64,000 bases of DNA from an uncultured Porphyromonadaceae bacterium (GTDB lineage: Bacteria; Bacteroidota; Bacteroidia; Bacteroidales; Muribaculaceae): the NCBI GenBank assembly GCA_902491625.1, contig CABUIO010000009.1, forward strand, positions 1 to 64,000, in the 5' to 3' direction. Below are positions 26,037-34,767 of the stretch, in pieces. The first letter of the stretch is position 1. The number at the start of each line of letters is the position of its first letter. A program made the translations under genes and the position numbers. The notes below the pieces were generated by a model that was given only the letters and a program-made list of their open reading frames with translations, made no database searches and was not told where the DNA came from.

Positions 26037-27083
26037 ATGGAAAAGAAGGAATATTACATCGCTGACAACAATATGCAGAAGGGTCCGTTCTCGCTCGAAG
26101 AACTCGGAGAGCAGGGGCTCGAACGCACCACCCGCGTCTATCGCCGCGGCTTCGAAAGTTTCATGAACGCCGAGGATGTCAAGGAGATAAAGGACTATTA
26201 TTTCTCCGGCAGACGCCCTGTGCCAAAGCCGATCCCGAAACCTGTGCCCGATGAATCGACCGTGGTAGCCGCCGGTCCCGCCGACATGGACGCCGTGCGC
26301 GAGGCCGCGCGCCGCGAGCGTATGCTCCGCGAACAGTCGGAACGCCATAAGCGCGAGACCGCGAACGTACAGCCCGCTACACCGGCCGCTGTGCCTCCCC
26401 CTCCTGTCGGGGCTACGGTCGTCGAAGAGGTCGTCGAAGCCAAGGAGTGGTATCTGCGCAACGACGGAGCGCAGTCAGGTCCTCTCACACTCACAGAACT
26501 GAAAGGATGCACACTGCTGCCGCAGACCATCGTATGGCGTGCCGGAATGGCCGACTGGGTGGAAGCTCCCCTCGTGCCAGAGATCGCGCCTTTCGTGGCG
26601 CCCGCGCCCTTCACACCCGCACCGGTTCCCGCGCCGATGCCCGCACAGACTGTCACCACTCCGCCACCGCTCTCGACGCCGATGGAAAGTCCCGCGGTAG
26701 CCGACACTTCCGCGCGCGACGCACACATCTATGGCAATCCTTCCGGTATGCCGATTTTCGGACTTCTCCTATCGCTGCTCTTCATCTTCTTCATCATAGT
26801 AATGTATTTCGGCACCGATTTCAGCTACAAGATGAGCTTCATGGGCGGATTCTACGAATATCCGGCCGTGATGTGCGGCGGAGGCATCCTTATGTCGCTG
26901 ATATTCGGCATCTCGGGTCTTGTCAACGCAAGCTCGGCAAAGCGCCTGTATTTCAAGGATCAGATCCCCAAGGCGTGCAAGAAAAGCGGCACGGCCACGG
27001 CCTACGGCTGGGCGGCGGTGCTCTTTGCCACGTTCGGAATCATCTCAGGCCTTCTCACACTCTCCTTCCTTGGAGAAATCTGA
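26037..27083 (+). CDS. Tandem GYF_2 domain membrane protein with CD225-like C-terminus
   Basis: The 348-residue protein has two GYF_2 (DUF4339) domains: EYYIADNNMQKGPFSLEEL (residues 4-55) and EWYLRNDGAQSGPLTLTEL (about 138-190). Two proline-rich linkers follow them (VPKPIPKPVP; PAPFTPAPVPAPMPA). The C-terminal half has three hydrophobic segments (about residues 239-260, 275-295 and 320-345), and the stretch GLVNASSAKRLYFKDQIPKA resembles CD225/dispanin membrane proteins. GYF domains bind proline-rich peptides, so the protein could bind its own kind. It heads a three-gene operon; the next gene starts 11 bases on. Confidence 0.7.
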   Translation: MEKKEYYIADNNMQKGPFSLEELGEQGLERTTRVYRRGFESFMNAEDVKEIKDYYFSGRRPVPKPIPKPVPDESTVVAAGPADMDAVREAARRERMLREQSERHKRETANVQPATPAAVPPPPVGATVVEEVVEAKEWYLRNDGAQSGPLTLTELKGCTLLPQTIVWRAGMADWVEAPLVPEIAPFVAPAPFTPAPVPAPMPAQTVTTPPPLSTPMESPAVADTSARDAHIYGNPSGMPIFGLLLSLLFIFFIIVMYFGTDFSYKMSFMGGFYEYPAVMCGGGILMSLIFGISGLVNASSAKRLYFKDQIPKACKKSGTATAYGWAAVLFATFGIISGLLTLSFLGEI

Positions 27084-27094
27084 CATTTACCGAA

Positions 27095-28039
27095 ATGAAA
27101 AGGATCCTCACCATTCTGCTCCTGTTTGCGGCAGCAGTCTCTGCGGCTGCACTCGAACCTTACGCAGTCGTCACCGTGCCGGTGGCCAATCTGCGCGAGG
27201 AACCGCGCCACGGCGCCGAGCTTATGTCGCAGGGCGTCATGGGCACTCCCATGACGGTAAGATCCCGCACCGGCGAATGGCTCGCGGTCACTCTCCCCGA
27301 CGGCTACGACGGCTACATGATCGCCAATTCCGTAGCGCTGATGGATTCCGCGGCGTTCGACCGCTGGCGCACTTCCCCACGCGCTTGCATCGATGTCCGC
27401 GACACCGGGATGCGCCTCTCCCCTTCCGCTGACGCGCCGGTGGTCTCTCCCCTCCAGCTCGATGACATCGTGGCCGTAAGCGACACTGTCGAGGGCGGCA
27501 AGTGGCTTCATGTCGCGCTCCCCGACGGCCGCGAGGGCTATCTTCCCTCTGCCGACGCCGGAGAGTTCCGACCCTTCGGCTCCGGCGCTCCGGCCGACGT
27601 CCGCGCCGCCTCCATCATACGCCGCGGCAAGGAGATCTTAGGGCAGGAATACCTCTGGGGCGGAACCTCTATAAAAGGCAACGACTGTAGCGGATTCACG
27701 CGCGTACTATTCCAGTCCGAGGGCACATATCTGCCGCGCGACGCATGGCAGCAGGCGCTCGCCGGAGAAGCCGTGACAGCCGACGCGCTCATTCCAGGCG
27801 ACCTCGTGTTCTTCTCCAACGCCAAGGGAAGGGTCAACCATGTCGGCATCTACATCGGCGACGGACTGATGATGCACTGCTCCGGCAGAGTGCGCATCGA
27901 CCGCCTCTTCGGCGACGATTCCGACGGCTTCCCGCGCTATCCCGGCCGGCCGTCGGCCTTCCGGCGCGTGCTCTCAGGTGCGCCGCTTGAAAGCGACACG
28001 AAGGCCAACACACTCTATTTCACGAATTTCAGTAAATGA
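27095..28039 (+). CDS. Secreted SH3-domain NlpC/P60 cell-wall hydrolase
   Basis: The 314-residue protein begins with a signal peptide (KRILTILLLFAAAVSAAA). Two bacterial SH3 domains follow (about residues 22-80 and 90-150), then the NlpC/P60 domain (about 165-285). Catalytic C198 is in GNDCSGFTR and H249 in RVNHVGIYIGDG, with a third polar position at MMHCSG. Enzymes of this class cut the D-Glu to diaminopimelate bond in peptidoglycan stem peptides. The ATG at 27095 is chosen over the long frame from 26447. It sits between two GYF_2 membrane protein genes and overlaps the second. Confidence 0.88.
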   Translation: MKRILTILLLFAAAVSAAALEPYAVVTVPVANLREEPRHGAELMSQGVMGTPMTVRSRTGEWLAVTLPDGYDGYMIANSVALMDSAAFDRWRTSPRACIDVRDTGMRLSPSADAPVVSPLQLDDIVAVSDTVEGGKWLHVALPDGREGYLPSADAGEFRPFGSGAPADVRAASIIRRGKEILGQEYLWGGTSIKGNDCSGFTRVLFQSEGTYLPRDAWQQALAGEAVTADALIPGDLVFFSNAKGRVNHVGIYIGDGLMMHCSGRVRIDRLFGDDSDGFPRYPGRPSAFRRVLSGAPLESDTKANTLYFTNFSK

Positions 28040-28590
28040 GATATTTTGCAATGATCGACGGAAAACAGGCAGGGCCTTTCCGTCTTGAAGATATGCCGGC
28101 GGCCGGAATCACCCCCGACACCTACGTCTGGGCGAAGGATATGGACGACTGGAAACAGGCGCGCGAAGTCGGCGACATCTGTCGTTTCTTCCGCAACCGT
28201 CTCTATGACAACGCCCATCCGTCGGCGACGCCTATGATCGTGGCCGAGCCGGTGCAGGAAGACTATCCGATGGATGATGTTCCCATGCGTTTCCGCCGAC
28301 AGATTGAGAAAGCGGATCCCGACGACGTGGATTTCGCAAGTTTCTCGCAGAAGCCCGACCTCACGCGGCAACCCTCGACATGGTGGCCCTTCCCGATGTT
28401 TTTCTCCCTCTTTTTCTTCCTGCCGCTTGGCATCCTCGCCATATCGCAGGCCTTCAAGTCGCGCAAGGCATGGAAGGAGGGCAACCCCGAGGCCGCATAC
28501 GAATATGCCCGCCGCGGCAAGATGGCGGCAGGCATGAGCTTTTCTTTCGGCCTGATCGTGATCGCGGCCTTTATTCCGTTATTATTTTGA
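28036..28590 (+). CDS. GYF_2 domain membrane protein with CD225/dispanin-like tail
   Basis: The 184-residue protein has one GYF_2 domain (YFAMIDGKQAGPFRLEDM to VWAKDMDDWKQA). Two membrane segments follow (about residues 120-142 and 163-183), separated by AISQAFKSRKAWKEGNPEAA and YEYARRGKMA. That layout, helix, then SxKxxxxxxxGNxxxAxxxxxxAK, then helix, is the CD225/IFITM (dispanin) pattern. It overlaps the NlpC gene by ATGA. Its end is only three bases from the convergent sufS end, leaving no space for a private terminator. Confidence 0.7.
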   Translation: MRYFAMIDGKQAGPFRLEDMPAAGITPDTYVWAKDMDDWKQAREVGDICRFFRNRLYDNAHPSATPMIVAEPVQEDYPMDDVPMRFRRQIEKADPDDVDFASFSQKPDLTRQPSTWWPFPMFFSLFFFLPLGILAISQAFKSRKAWKEGNPEAAYEYARRGKMAAGMSFSFGLIVIAAFIPLLF

Positions 28591-28593
28591 TTT

Positions 28594-29808
28594 TCAGAAC
28601 ATCCGCACCACACGTTTGAGGGCGTCGACGAAGATGTCGCACTCCTCCATGGTGTTGTAGGCGGCAAACGACGCCCTGACGGTGCCGAGGATACCAAGAC
28701 GCTCCATCAAGGGCTGAGCGCAGTGATGGCCTGTGCGCACGGCAACGCCGAGCTTGTCGAGCAGCATTCCGACGTCGTAGGGATGCACGTCGCGGTAGAG
28801 GAAACTGAGCACCGGCGCTTTCCCGGGCGCGGTGCCGAAAAGCCTGATACCTTCGATCTCCTCGGACATGCGGCTCACGGTGTGATGCAGCAACGCCTCG
28901 GTGTGGCTCTCTATGGCGTCCATTCCGGTCTCGGCGATGAAGTCGAGAGCTTTAGGAAACGCGGCGATATCGACGAAATCCGGCGTTCCGGCCTCAAACT
29001 TGAAGGGGAGGTCGGCAAAAGTCGTTCCATCGAACGAGACATGCTTTATCATCTCGCCTCCACCCTGATACGGCGGCATCTTCTCCAGCAGCGCCTCGCG
29101 GCCGTAGAGCACGCCGACGCCGGTTGGACCGTACATCTTGTGGGAGGAGAAAGCATAGAAATCGCAGTCTATGTCGGCGACATCGACGCCGAGATGCGCC
29201 ACGGCCTGGGCGCCGTCGACAAGTACCGGGACACCGTGGTCATGAGCTATGGAGGTCATCTCCTTCACCGGATTGACAGTGCCGAGCACGTTGCTGACAT
29301 GGCAGAACGCGGCCATGGCGGTGCGCTCGTTGAAAAGACTGCGGTAGCTGTCGAGATCGAGCGATCCGTCGTCCTTGATGTCGGCCACCCGGATCTTCAT
29401 TCCCCGGCGTGCGGCAAGGAGCTGCCACGGCACGATGTTGGCGTGATGCTCCATGGCGGTGAGTATGATCTCGCCACCCTCCGGCATCAGCTGGCCGTAG
29501 GAGGAGGCCACGAGGTTGATGGCCTCGGTGGTGCCACGCGTGAAGATCACCTCGCGGTCAGACGCGGCATTGATATATCGTGCCAGACGGCGGCGCGTCA
29601 GCTCCATCTGCTCGGTGGCTTCCTGCGAGAGCGTGTGCACGCCGCGGTGGACGTTGGCCTTGTGGTGCTCGTAGCTGTCCACGATCGCGTCAACGACGGC
29701 GGCCGGCGTCTGCGACGTAGCGGCGTTGTCAAGATAGACAAGTCGACGCCCTTCGACCTGACGGTCAAGTATCGGAAACTGCGAGCGTATTTTCTCTACA
29801 TCATACAT
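28594..29808 (-). CDS. sufS: Cysteine desulfurase SufS
   Basis: SufS is a PLP enzyme that takes sulfur from cysteine for iron-sulfur cluster assembly. The 404-residue protein has YLDNAATSQTP at the N-terminus, HHANIVPW, the PLP-binding lysine in SSHKMYGPTG, and the catalytic Cys in RTGHHCAQPLM, all typical of class II desulfurases. It is the last gene of a cvpA, sufC, sufD, sufS group read leftward, seven bases after sufD. SufE or SufU is not seen in the window. Confidence 0.95.
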   Translation of the reverse strand: MYDVEKIRSQFPILDRQVEGRRLVYLDNAATSQTPAAVVDAIVDSYEHHKANVHRGVHTLSQEATEQMELTRRRLARYINAASDREVIFTRGTTEAINLVASSYGQLMPEGGEIILTAMEHHANIVPWQLLAARRGMKIRVADIKDDGSLDLDSYRSLFNERTAMAAFCHVSNVLGTVNPVKEMTSIAHDHGVPVLVDGAQAVAHLGVDVADIDCDFYAFSSHKMYGPTGVGVLYGREALLEKMPPYQGGGEMIKHVSFDGTTFADLPFKFEAGTPDFVDIAAFPKALDFIAETGMDAIESHTEALLHHTVSRMSEEIEGIRLFGTAPGKAPVLSFLYRDVHPYDVGMLLDKLGVAVRTGHHCAQPLMERLGILGTVRASFAAYNTMEECDIFVDALKRVVRMF

Positions 29809-29815
29809 ATTTAAT

Positions 29816-31168
29816 TTAACAAAGCTCTAAGTTCTGGCAGGCAGCGCAGTCAGCCGTCATCTCGGCTGACGAGAAACGCATCTCGACAAGGTGCGTCAGG
29901 CGGTCGCGCAGAGGCTCCAGACGCACACCCTTGATGACGTCGGCCATGAATGCCTGTTTGAGAAGTTTCTCGGCAAGTTCCCGGGTGAGGCCGCGGGTCT
30001 GCATATAGAAAATCTCCTTTTCGTCAAACTGACCGATCGCGGTGCCGTGGCTGCACTTCACGTCGTCGTTGTAGATCTCAAGCTGAGGCTTGGAGAACAT
30101 GCGCGCCCGATCGCTGCCAACGACATTGCGGTTGGCCTGATAAGCCTCGGTCTTCACGGCGCCGGGAGCCACGTAGATGCGTCCGCAGAACGCGCCGCGG
30201 GCGTCGCCGTCGACGATGTATTTGAACAGTTCGTTGCTGTGGCAGCGAGGCTTGAGATGGCGGATGAGGCTGTAGGTGTCCAGACGGCGGTCGGCGTCTT
30301 CGACACCCATGCCCAAAAGCTGCAGACCGCAATCCTCGCCGTTCATGCTCACGTAGTATTCGTTGCGTGTCGTTCCGTTGTTGAGCGTGATGCCGTCAAC
30401 GAGCAGATCGGCGCCCTCCTCCATCGAGGCGTAGAGCGACCACAGACGCGTGGTGCGAGGCGACGATTCCTCAAGGTCGTAGTAGTCCAGACGCGAGCGG
30501 CGACCGCAGACAAGCTCTACGGTAGTAAGGGCGAGATAGTCCTTCTCGCGGTTCTGCGTGTGATCGCATACGAGCACCTTCGCCTCTGCATCCTCGCCGA
30601 GCACCACGAGGATGCGCCTCGGAGCCATCAGAGGCATCTCGCTCTGCAATATGTTGACAAGCTGCAGGGGCTTCTCAACCTTAACGCCGTCGGGCACGTA
30701 GAGCACGAAGCCGTCCTGCGCCAGCATAGTGTTGAGCGCCACGAGCGGATTGTGCATTTCAGCCACGCTGCCGTAGTAGCGGCCAAGTTCCGGACGCGAG
30801 CGCAACACCTCGCGCAACGATCCGCAGACCACACCCTCGGGCAGCTGCCGCGCGGCGATGTCCGTAGCGGCGAAGCCGTCGTTAAGCAGAAAATAGAGCG
30901 CTGTGGTCATGTTCGGAACACGGCACGAAAAGCTCTCCGCCGGATTGACCGGCATCGCCACACGTCCGGGATTGAGCGCATAGTCGGGCGCAAGGAGCGC
31001 GCCAAGGTCGGTATGCTCGTAGTTCTCGGATCCGGCGGCGGGGAGCTTTGCATCTTTAAGCAGCGCACACGCTTTCGGACGCAATTCGTTCATCGCCGGC
31101 GCCGAGCCGCGGTCGAACGTCTCGCGGTGGCTCTCGTATAAGTCGATGTATTGTTGAAGCGGATTCAT
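29816..31168 (-). CDS. sufD: Fe-S cluster assembly protein SufD
   Basis: SufD forms the scaffold complex with SufB and the ATPase SufC. The 450-residue length, a divergent N-terminal half and the C-terminal beta-helix core (KPQLEIYNDDVKCSHGTAIG, EKEIFYMQTRGL) fit SufD rather than SufB. It overlaps sufC by four bases. SufB, its usual partner gene, is not adjacent. Confidence 0.92.
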   Translation of the reverse strand: MNPLQQYIDLYESHRETFDRGSAPAMNELRPKACALLKDAKLPAAGSENYEHTDLGALLAPDYALNPGRVAMPVNPAESFSCRVPNMTTALYFLLNDGFAATDIAARQLPEGVVCGSLREVLRSRPELGRYYGSVAEMHNPLVALNTMLAQDGFVLYVPDGVKVEKPLQLVNILQSEMPLMAPRRILVVLGEDAEAKVLVCDHTQNREKDYLALTTVELVCGRRSRLDYYDLEESSPRTTRLWSLYASMEEGADLLVDGITLNNGTTRNEYYVSMNGEDCGLQLLGMGVEDADRRLDTYSLIRHLKPRCHSNELFKYIVDGDARGAFCGRIYVAPGAVKTEAYQANRNVVGSDRARMFSKPQLEIYNDDVKCSHGTAIGQFDEKEIFYMQTRGLTRELAEKLLKQAFMADVIKGVRLEPLRDRLTHLVEMRFSSAEMTADCAACQNLELC

Positions 31169-31911
31169 AAGCCCTCCTTAATCCAATCGTAGCCGCGCTC
31201 CTCAAGCTCCAAGGCAAGCTCCGGACCCGCGGTGCGCACGATACGTCCCTTATAGAGGATATGCACGATGTCGGGCTTGATGTAGTCCAAAAGGCGCTGA
31301 TAGTGGGTGATCACGATGGTGGCGTTATTGTCGCTCTTGAGCTTGTTGACACCCTCGGCCACTATGCGCAGGGCGTCGATGTCGAGTCCGGAGTCTGTCT
31401 CGTCGAGTATCGACAGGCGAGGCTCCAGCATCGCCATCTGGAAAATCTCGTTGCGCTTCTTCTCGCCACCGGAAAAGCCCTCGTTGACGGAACGCGACGC
31501 AAGCTTGTTGTCAAGCTCCACTACGGCACGTTTCTCACGCATCAGACGCAGGAAATCGGTGGCGCTCATCGGAGGTTCGCCGAGGTATTTACGCTTCTCG
31601 TTGATGGCCGCGCGCATGAAATTGACCATCGACACTCCCGGAATCTCCACCGGATACTGGAAACCGAGGAACAGTCCCTCGTGGCTGCGCGTCTCCGGAG
31701 CCATCGAGAGAAGATCCTTACCGTAGAAACTCACGCTGCCGCCGGTCACGGTATACGCCGGATTGCCGGCAAGCACCATAGACAGTGTGCTCTTGCCGGA
31801 GCCGTTGGGACCCATGATGGCGTGTACCTCGCCGGGATTCACCTCTAAGTTAATGCCGCGCAGAATCTCCTTGCCGCCTATCTCGGCATGTAAATCGTTT
31901 ATCTTTAACAT
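31165..31911 (-). CDS. sufC: Fe-S cluster assembly ATPase SufC
   Basis: SufC is the ABC-type ATPase of the SufBCD complex. The 248-residue protein has Walker A GPNGSGKSTLS, the signature FSGGEKKRNEI and Walker B LSILDETDSGLDID. MLKINDLHAEIGGKEILRGI is the usual SufC opening. It overlaps sufD and begins 63 bases after cvpA. In many Bacteroidetes sufB precedes sufC; here the cvpA gene occupies that position. Confidence 0.95.
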   Translation of the reverse strand: MLKINDLHAEIGGKEILRGINLEVNPGEVHAIMGPNGSGKSTLSMVLAGNPAYTVTGGSVSFYGKDLLSMAPETRSHEGLFLGFQYPVEIPGVSMVNFMRAAINEKRKYLGEPPMSATDFLRLMREKRAVVELDNKLASRSVNEGFSGGEKKRNEIFQMAMLEPRLSILDETDSGLDIDALRIVAEGVNKLKSDNNATIVITHYQRLLDYIKPDIVHILYKGRIVRTAGPELALELEERGYDWIKEGL

Positions 31912-31974
31912 CTTGTCGTGTATCTCGTCTATTGTTTGCGCAATAGCGCGTCTATTTCTAAAAACGTATCAGGC

Positions 31975-32565
31975 TCACCCTTTGTTTGCTTCCGGATCGG
32001 CGGAAATCTCAAGGAGCGAGATCTTACGCGCCTCAATCAGCTGCATCCGGTGGTGTAGCTCGTCGGGCGAGGGAGTCGAGAAAACCGCCGGAGAGAGTTC
32101 CATCACAAGCTCCACCGGATTGCCGTCCCCCTCGTGGCTCAGCCGCAGCAACGCGCCGCTCTCCGTGACACCAAGCACGGCGTTATACCACACGCTCACC
32201 ATCATCAGCCACTTGAAAACACCGAAAATCAGTCCTCCGACCGTATCCAAAGGCTTCACGGCCAGAGGCTTCAGCAACTTTCTGAGAGGAATGCCGCACA
32301 CCAGAAACAGCACATAGAAGCCCATATAGATTATCAATGCCCCGACCGACGCGACCGGATATTCCGGACACGCCACCTCCGGGAAATGGCAGAGCCAATC
32401 TTCAACCGTAGGTGCGAACTCCGGAAGGAGGAAACGCACTCCCGCTATGCCGAACGCCACACCTAAGACAGAGCCGATCTGCGACATAAGGCCGCTGCGC
32501 CACCCTGCCAGAGCACCCCAGAGCGCCAGACAGAGCAGAATGATAATATAACCGGCAGAACCCAT
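31975..32565 (-). CDS. CvpA-family membrane protein
   Basis: The 196-residue protein has four hydrophobic helices (about residues 3-20, 28-45, 68-90 and 105-125), and LALWGALAGWRSGLMSQIGS is the typical CvpA/colicin V production opening. The C-terminal 60 residues are soluble. I chose the Met at 32565: a TAACTTTG box lies at 32575-32582, so an upstream TTG start would overlap the promoter. The leader is therefore very short. CvpA proteins act in the cell envelope, but their molecular role is not settled. Confidence 0.8.
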   Translation of the reverse strand: MGSAGYIIILLCLALWGALAGWRSGLMSQIGSVLGVAFGIAGVRFLLPEFAPTVEDWLCHFPEVACPEYPVASVGALIIYMGFYVLFLVCGIPLRKLLKPLAVKPLDTVGGLIFGVFKWLMMVSVWYNAVLGVTESGALLRLSHEGDGNPVELVMELSPAVFSTPSPDELHHRMQLIEARKISLLEISADPEANKG

Positions 32566-32617
32566 ATGTACCCGCAAAGTTACAAAAAACTTCGCTTATC
32601 TCGTCAGCAATGGTTCG

Positions 32618-33712
32618 CTATTGTTCGAAAGATTGGAGGAGGCGGCGGGCGGCAGCGGCGGAGCTGAGGGTGAGGGCGGCGGCGCGGCAGCGGGCGGCGT
32701 AGCGCGATGCGTCGTCGATGAGGGCGGCGAGGTCGGCGGCGTCCCAGCCGTCGCGGGCGATGCCGAGACCTTCGCTCTCGATCCACGGCGCGGTAAGCGG
32801 CACGCGGTTGGTGACTACGGGCGTGCCGGCGGCCACAGATTCCACAATGGAGATTACGTTGAGGTCGGCCTTTGTGTCAACAAGAAATGCAAGCGATTGT
32901 GCAACGAGGCGTCCAAGCTCCTCGCGAGGCAGGAAGCCTTTGAAATCGACGTGGGAGGTGATCCCGAGTTCTGAGGCGAGTCGCTCAAGGCTTTCGCGTT
33001 CCACTCCGTCGCCGCAGACGATCAGCCGTATATCCTCATATCCCGCCATGGCGTGCAGTGAAGCGAACTTGCGCAATATCGACCCGACGTTCTTGCGCGG
33101 TATGAGCTGCGACGAGGTTATCAGCGTGCGTTCCTTCCTTTCGCAAGGCCGGAACTTGCGGTCGTCTATACCGTGTTCAATCGTTTCCTCCGCGACATCC
33201 GGAAGATAATGGCGCAGGAAATCGCGTGCCGCAGGCGAGCATCCCACGGCCTTGACGCCGCGCATAAAGGGTCTCGCCACGAGGGAGTGCCAGATGCGCG
33301 AAGGCAGCCGGTGAAATTTGCGCTGGTGAGCGGCGAGTTCCTGCCACAGGATTGTCTTGCGGGGAAAGAGGCGCGCTGCGGTGAGCGAGGCGAGCGAGAA
33401 ACATTCCTTTGTTATGATAACATCGAACTCGGCGCCGTGACGGCGGAGCCAACCTCTGAGCGAGGGCATCCAGGGGAGCAGCGAGGGATTGAAGACGCGC
33501 TGCGCCTTTGTGGGGAGGAAGACCACCGGAAACTCATACTTCTCCTGACGTTCGGGGCGGAAATCCTCGGCGGCGATAAGCGTGGGCTTGTGTCCCTCGC
33601 TGATGAATCCCAGCGCCATGCCGTAGATCATGGTGTCCTTGATCGAGGCAAGACGTTGCAGTCCTGTCGCCGTCGGCGTGGCAAGTATCGGATTTATGAT
33701 CAGGACGTTCAT
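32618..33712 (-). CDS. Glycosyltransferase family 4
   Basis: The 364-residue GT-B protein has the C-terminal nucleotide-sugar-binding layout (GYEDIRLIVCGDGVERESLE, GITSHVDFKGFLPREELGRL, SIVESVAAGTPVVTNRVP). Instead of the usual E-x7-E the segment reads ISIVESVAAG, so one Glu is clear. The N-terminus (NVLIINPILATPTATGLQRL) is atypical. It is the last gene of the leftward polysaccharide operon and overlaps the GT2 gene by four bases. Donor and acceptor sugars are unknown. Confidence 0.82.
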   Translation of the reverse strand: MNVLIINPILATPTATGLQRLASIKDTMIYGMALGFISEGHKPTLIAAEDFRPERQEKYEFPVVFLPTKAQRVFNPSLLPWMPSLRGWLRRHGAEFDVIITKECFSLASLTAARLFPRKTILWQELAAHQRKFHRLPSRIWHSLVARPFMRGVKAVGCSPAARDFLRHYLPDVAEETIEHGIDDRKFRPCERKERTLITSSQLIPRKNVGSILRKFASLHAMAGYEDIRLIVCGDGVERESLERLASELGITSHVDFKGFLPREELGRLVAQSLAFLVDTKADLNVISIVESVAAGTPVVTNRVPLTAPWIESEGLGIARDGWDAADLAALIDDASRYAARCRAAALTLSSAAAARRLLQSFEQ

Positions 33713-34767
33713 AGCTGCGGACGTAGGAAATGGGAAAAGAGTGCCTTGACGCGTACCATTGTCTCAAGCAAGAGGAAATGCCTTCCGAGAAAAGCCTGCA
33801 GATGGACACGATGCTTACGCGGCATTCCGGCAATGGGATATTCCGAGGCGATACGACAGAAATAAGGATCGGCAGCCTGAGCCTTCAGCCATTTTCGCGT
33901 CTCTTTGCGAGACATCGGCGAGAGGATGATGTTCTTGATGTGGGCGCGCATGGTGTTGACCGTGTAGCCCATGGCGTAAAGTCGCGATTCAGGCGGGAAA
34001 CCGTCAGCGGCGAAACGTTTTTCAAGATATTCGGAATAGGCGATGGCGCGTTGGAGACAGTCGGTGCGCGGCGTCTTGGTGAGCGAGTTGGGATTGATGC
34101 GGTAGTGCCAGATCGTGTCGCGGATCTTGCCGATCCGCCGGGCGACAAGGGAGGCTTCATAGTTGAAGATGAAGTCCTCGCTGACGAGTTCGCGCTCGCT
34201 GACGAAGCGTATGCCGTGGCGGAAGAAGATGTCGCGGTGGTAGAGGGCGCCCCATGCCGAGCCTTCAAGATTGAGTGCATTGTCGACGGCTCCGCGAGGC
34301 TGCGAGAAATAGCAGAGAGCTATCCTTCGCAATGTTTCGGCGCCCTCGTGGATCTCCAGTGAAGAGTCTGCCACGGTATGCGAGAATTTCTCCTCGACAG
34401 TGAATTCGTTGCGTGCGGCGCGGACGATGTCGAGGTTGTTGTCCTTGGCGAGAGAATAGAGTCTTTCCAACGCTCCGAGGTCGAGATAGTCGTCGGAGTC
34501 GAGGAAAGCGAGGTATTCACCTGCGGCGATCTCGACGCCGGAATTGCGGGCATAGCCGAGTCCGGCATTGGCCTTGTGTATCACCCTGACGCGAGGGTCG
34601 CGGGCTGCATATTCATCGCAGATGGCCGGCGATCCGTCGGGCGATCCGTCGTCCACAATGATGACCTCGATGTCGCGGAGAGTCTGCGCGAGCACCGAGT
34701 CGAGACATTTCCTGAGATAAGCCTCGACATTGTAGACCGGAACTATGACACTTACGAGGGGCGGCAT
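33709..34767 (-). CDS. Glycosyltransferase family 2
   Basis: The 352-residue protein has the GT-A opening VSVIVPVYNVEAYLRKCLDS, the VDDGSPDGS nucleotide site and FLDSDDYLD (the DxD motif). These place it among inverting sugar transferases for surface polysaccharides. The C-terminal 120 residues are of unknown fold. It overlaps the polymerase gene by 16 bases and the GT4 gene by four, so it belongs to the same transcript. Sugar specificity cannot be told. Confidence 0.88.
   Translation of the reverse strand: MPPLVSVIVPVYNVEAYLRKCLDSVLAQTLRDIEVIIVDDGSPDGSPAICDEYAARDPRVRVIHKANAGLGYARNSGVEIAAGEYLAFLDSDDYLDLGALERLYSLAKDNNLDIVRAARNEFTVEEKFSHTVADSSLEIHEGAETLRRIALCYFSQPRGAVDNALNLEGSAWGALYHRDIFFRHGIRFVSERELVSEDFIFNYEASLVARRIGKIRDTIWHYRINPNSLTKTPRTDCLQRAIAYSEYLEKRFAADGFPPESRLYAMGYTVNTMRAHIKNIILSPMSRKETRKWLKAQAADPYFCRIASEYPIAGMPRKHRVHLQAFLGRHFLLLETMVRVKALFSHFLRPQL

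Noticed and set aside
29891..31141. 416-codon open frame on the plus strand opposite sufD
   Set aside because: It is the antisense shadow of sufD; no motif or start signal, and sufD is certain.
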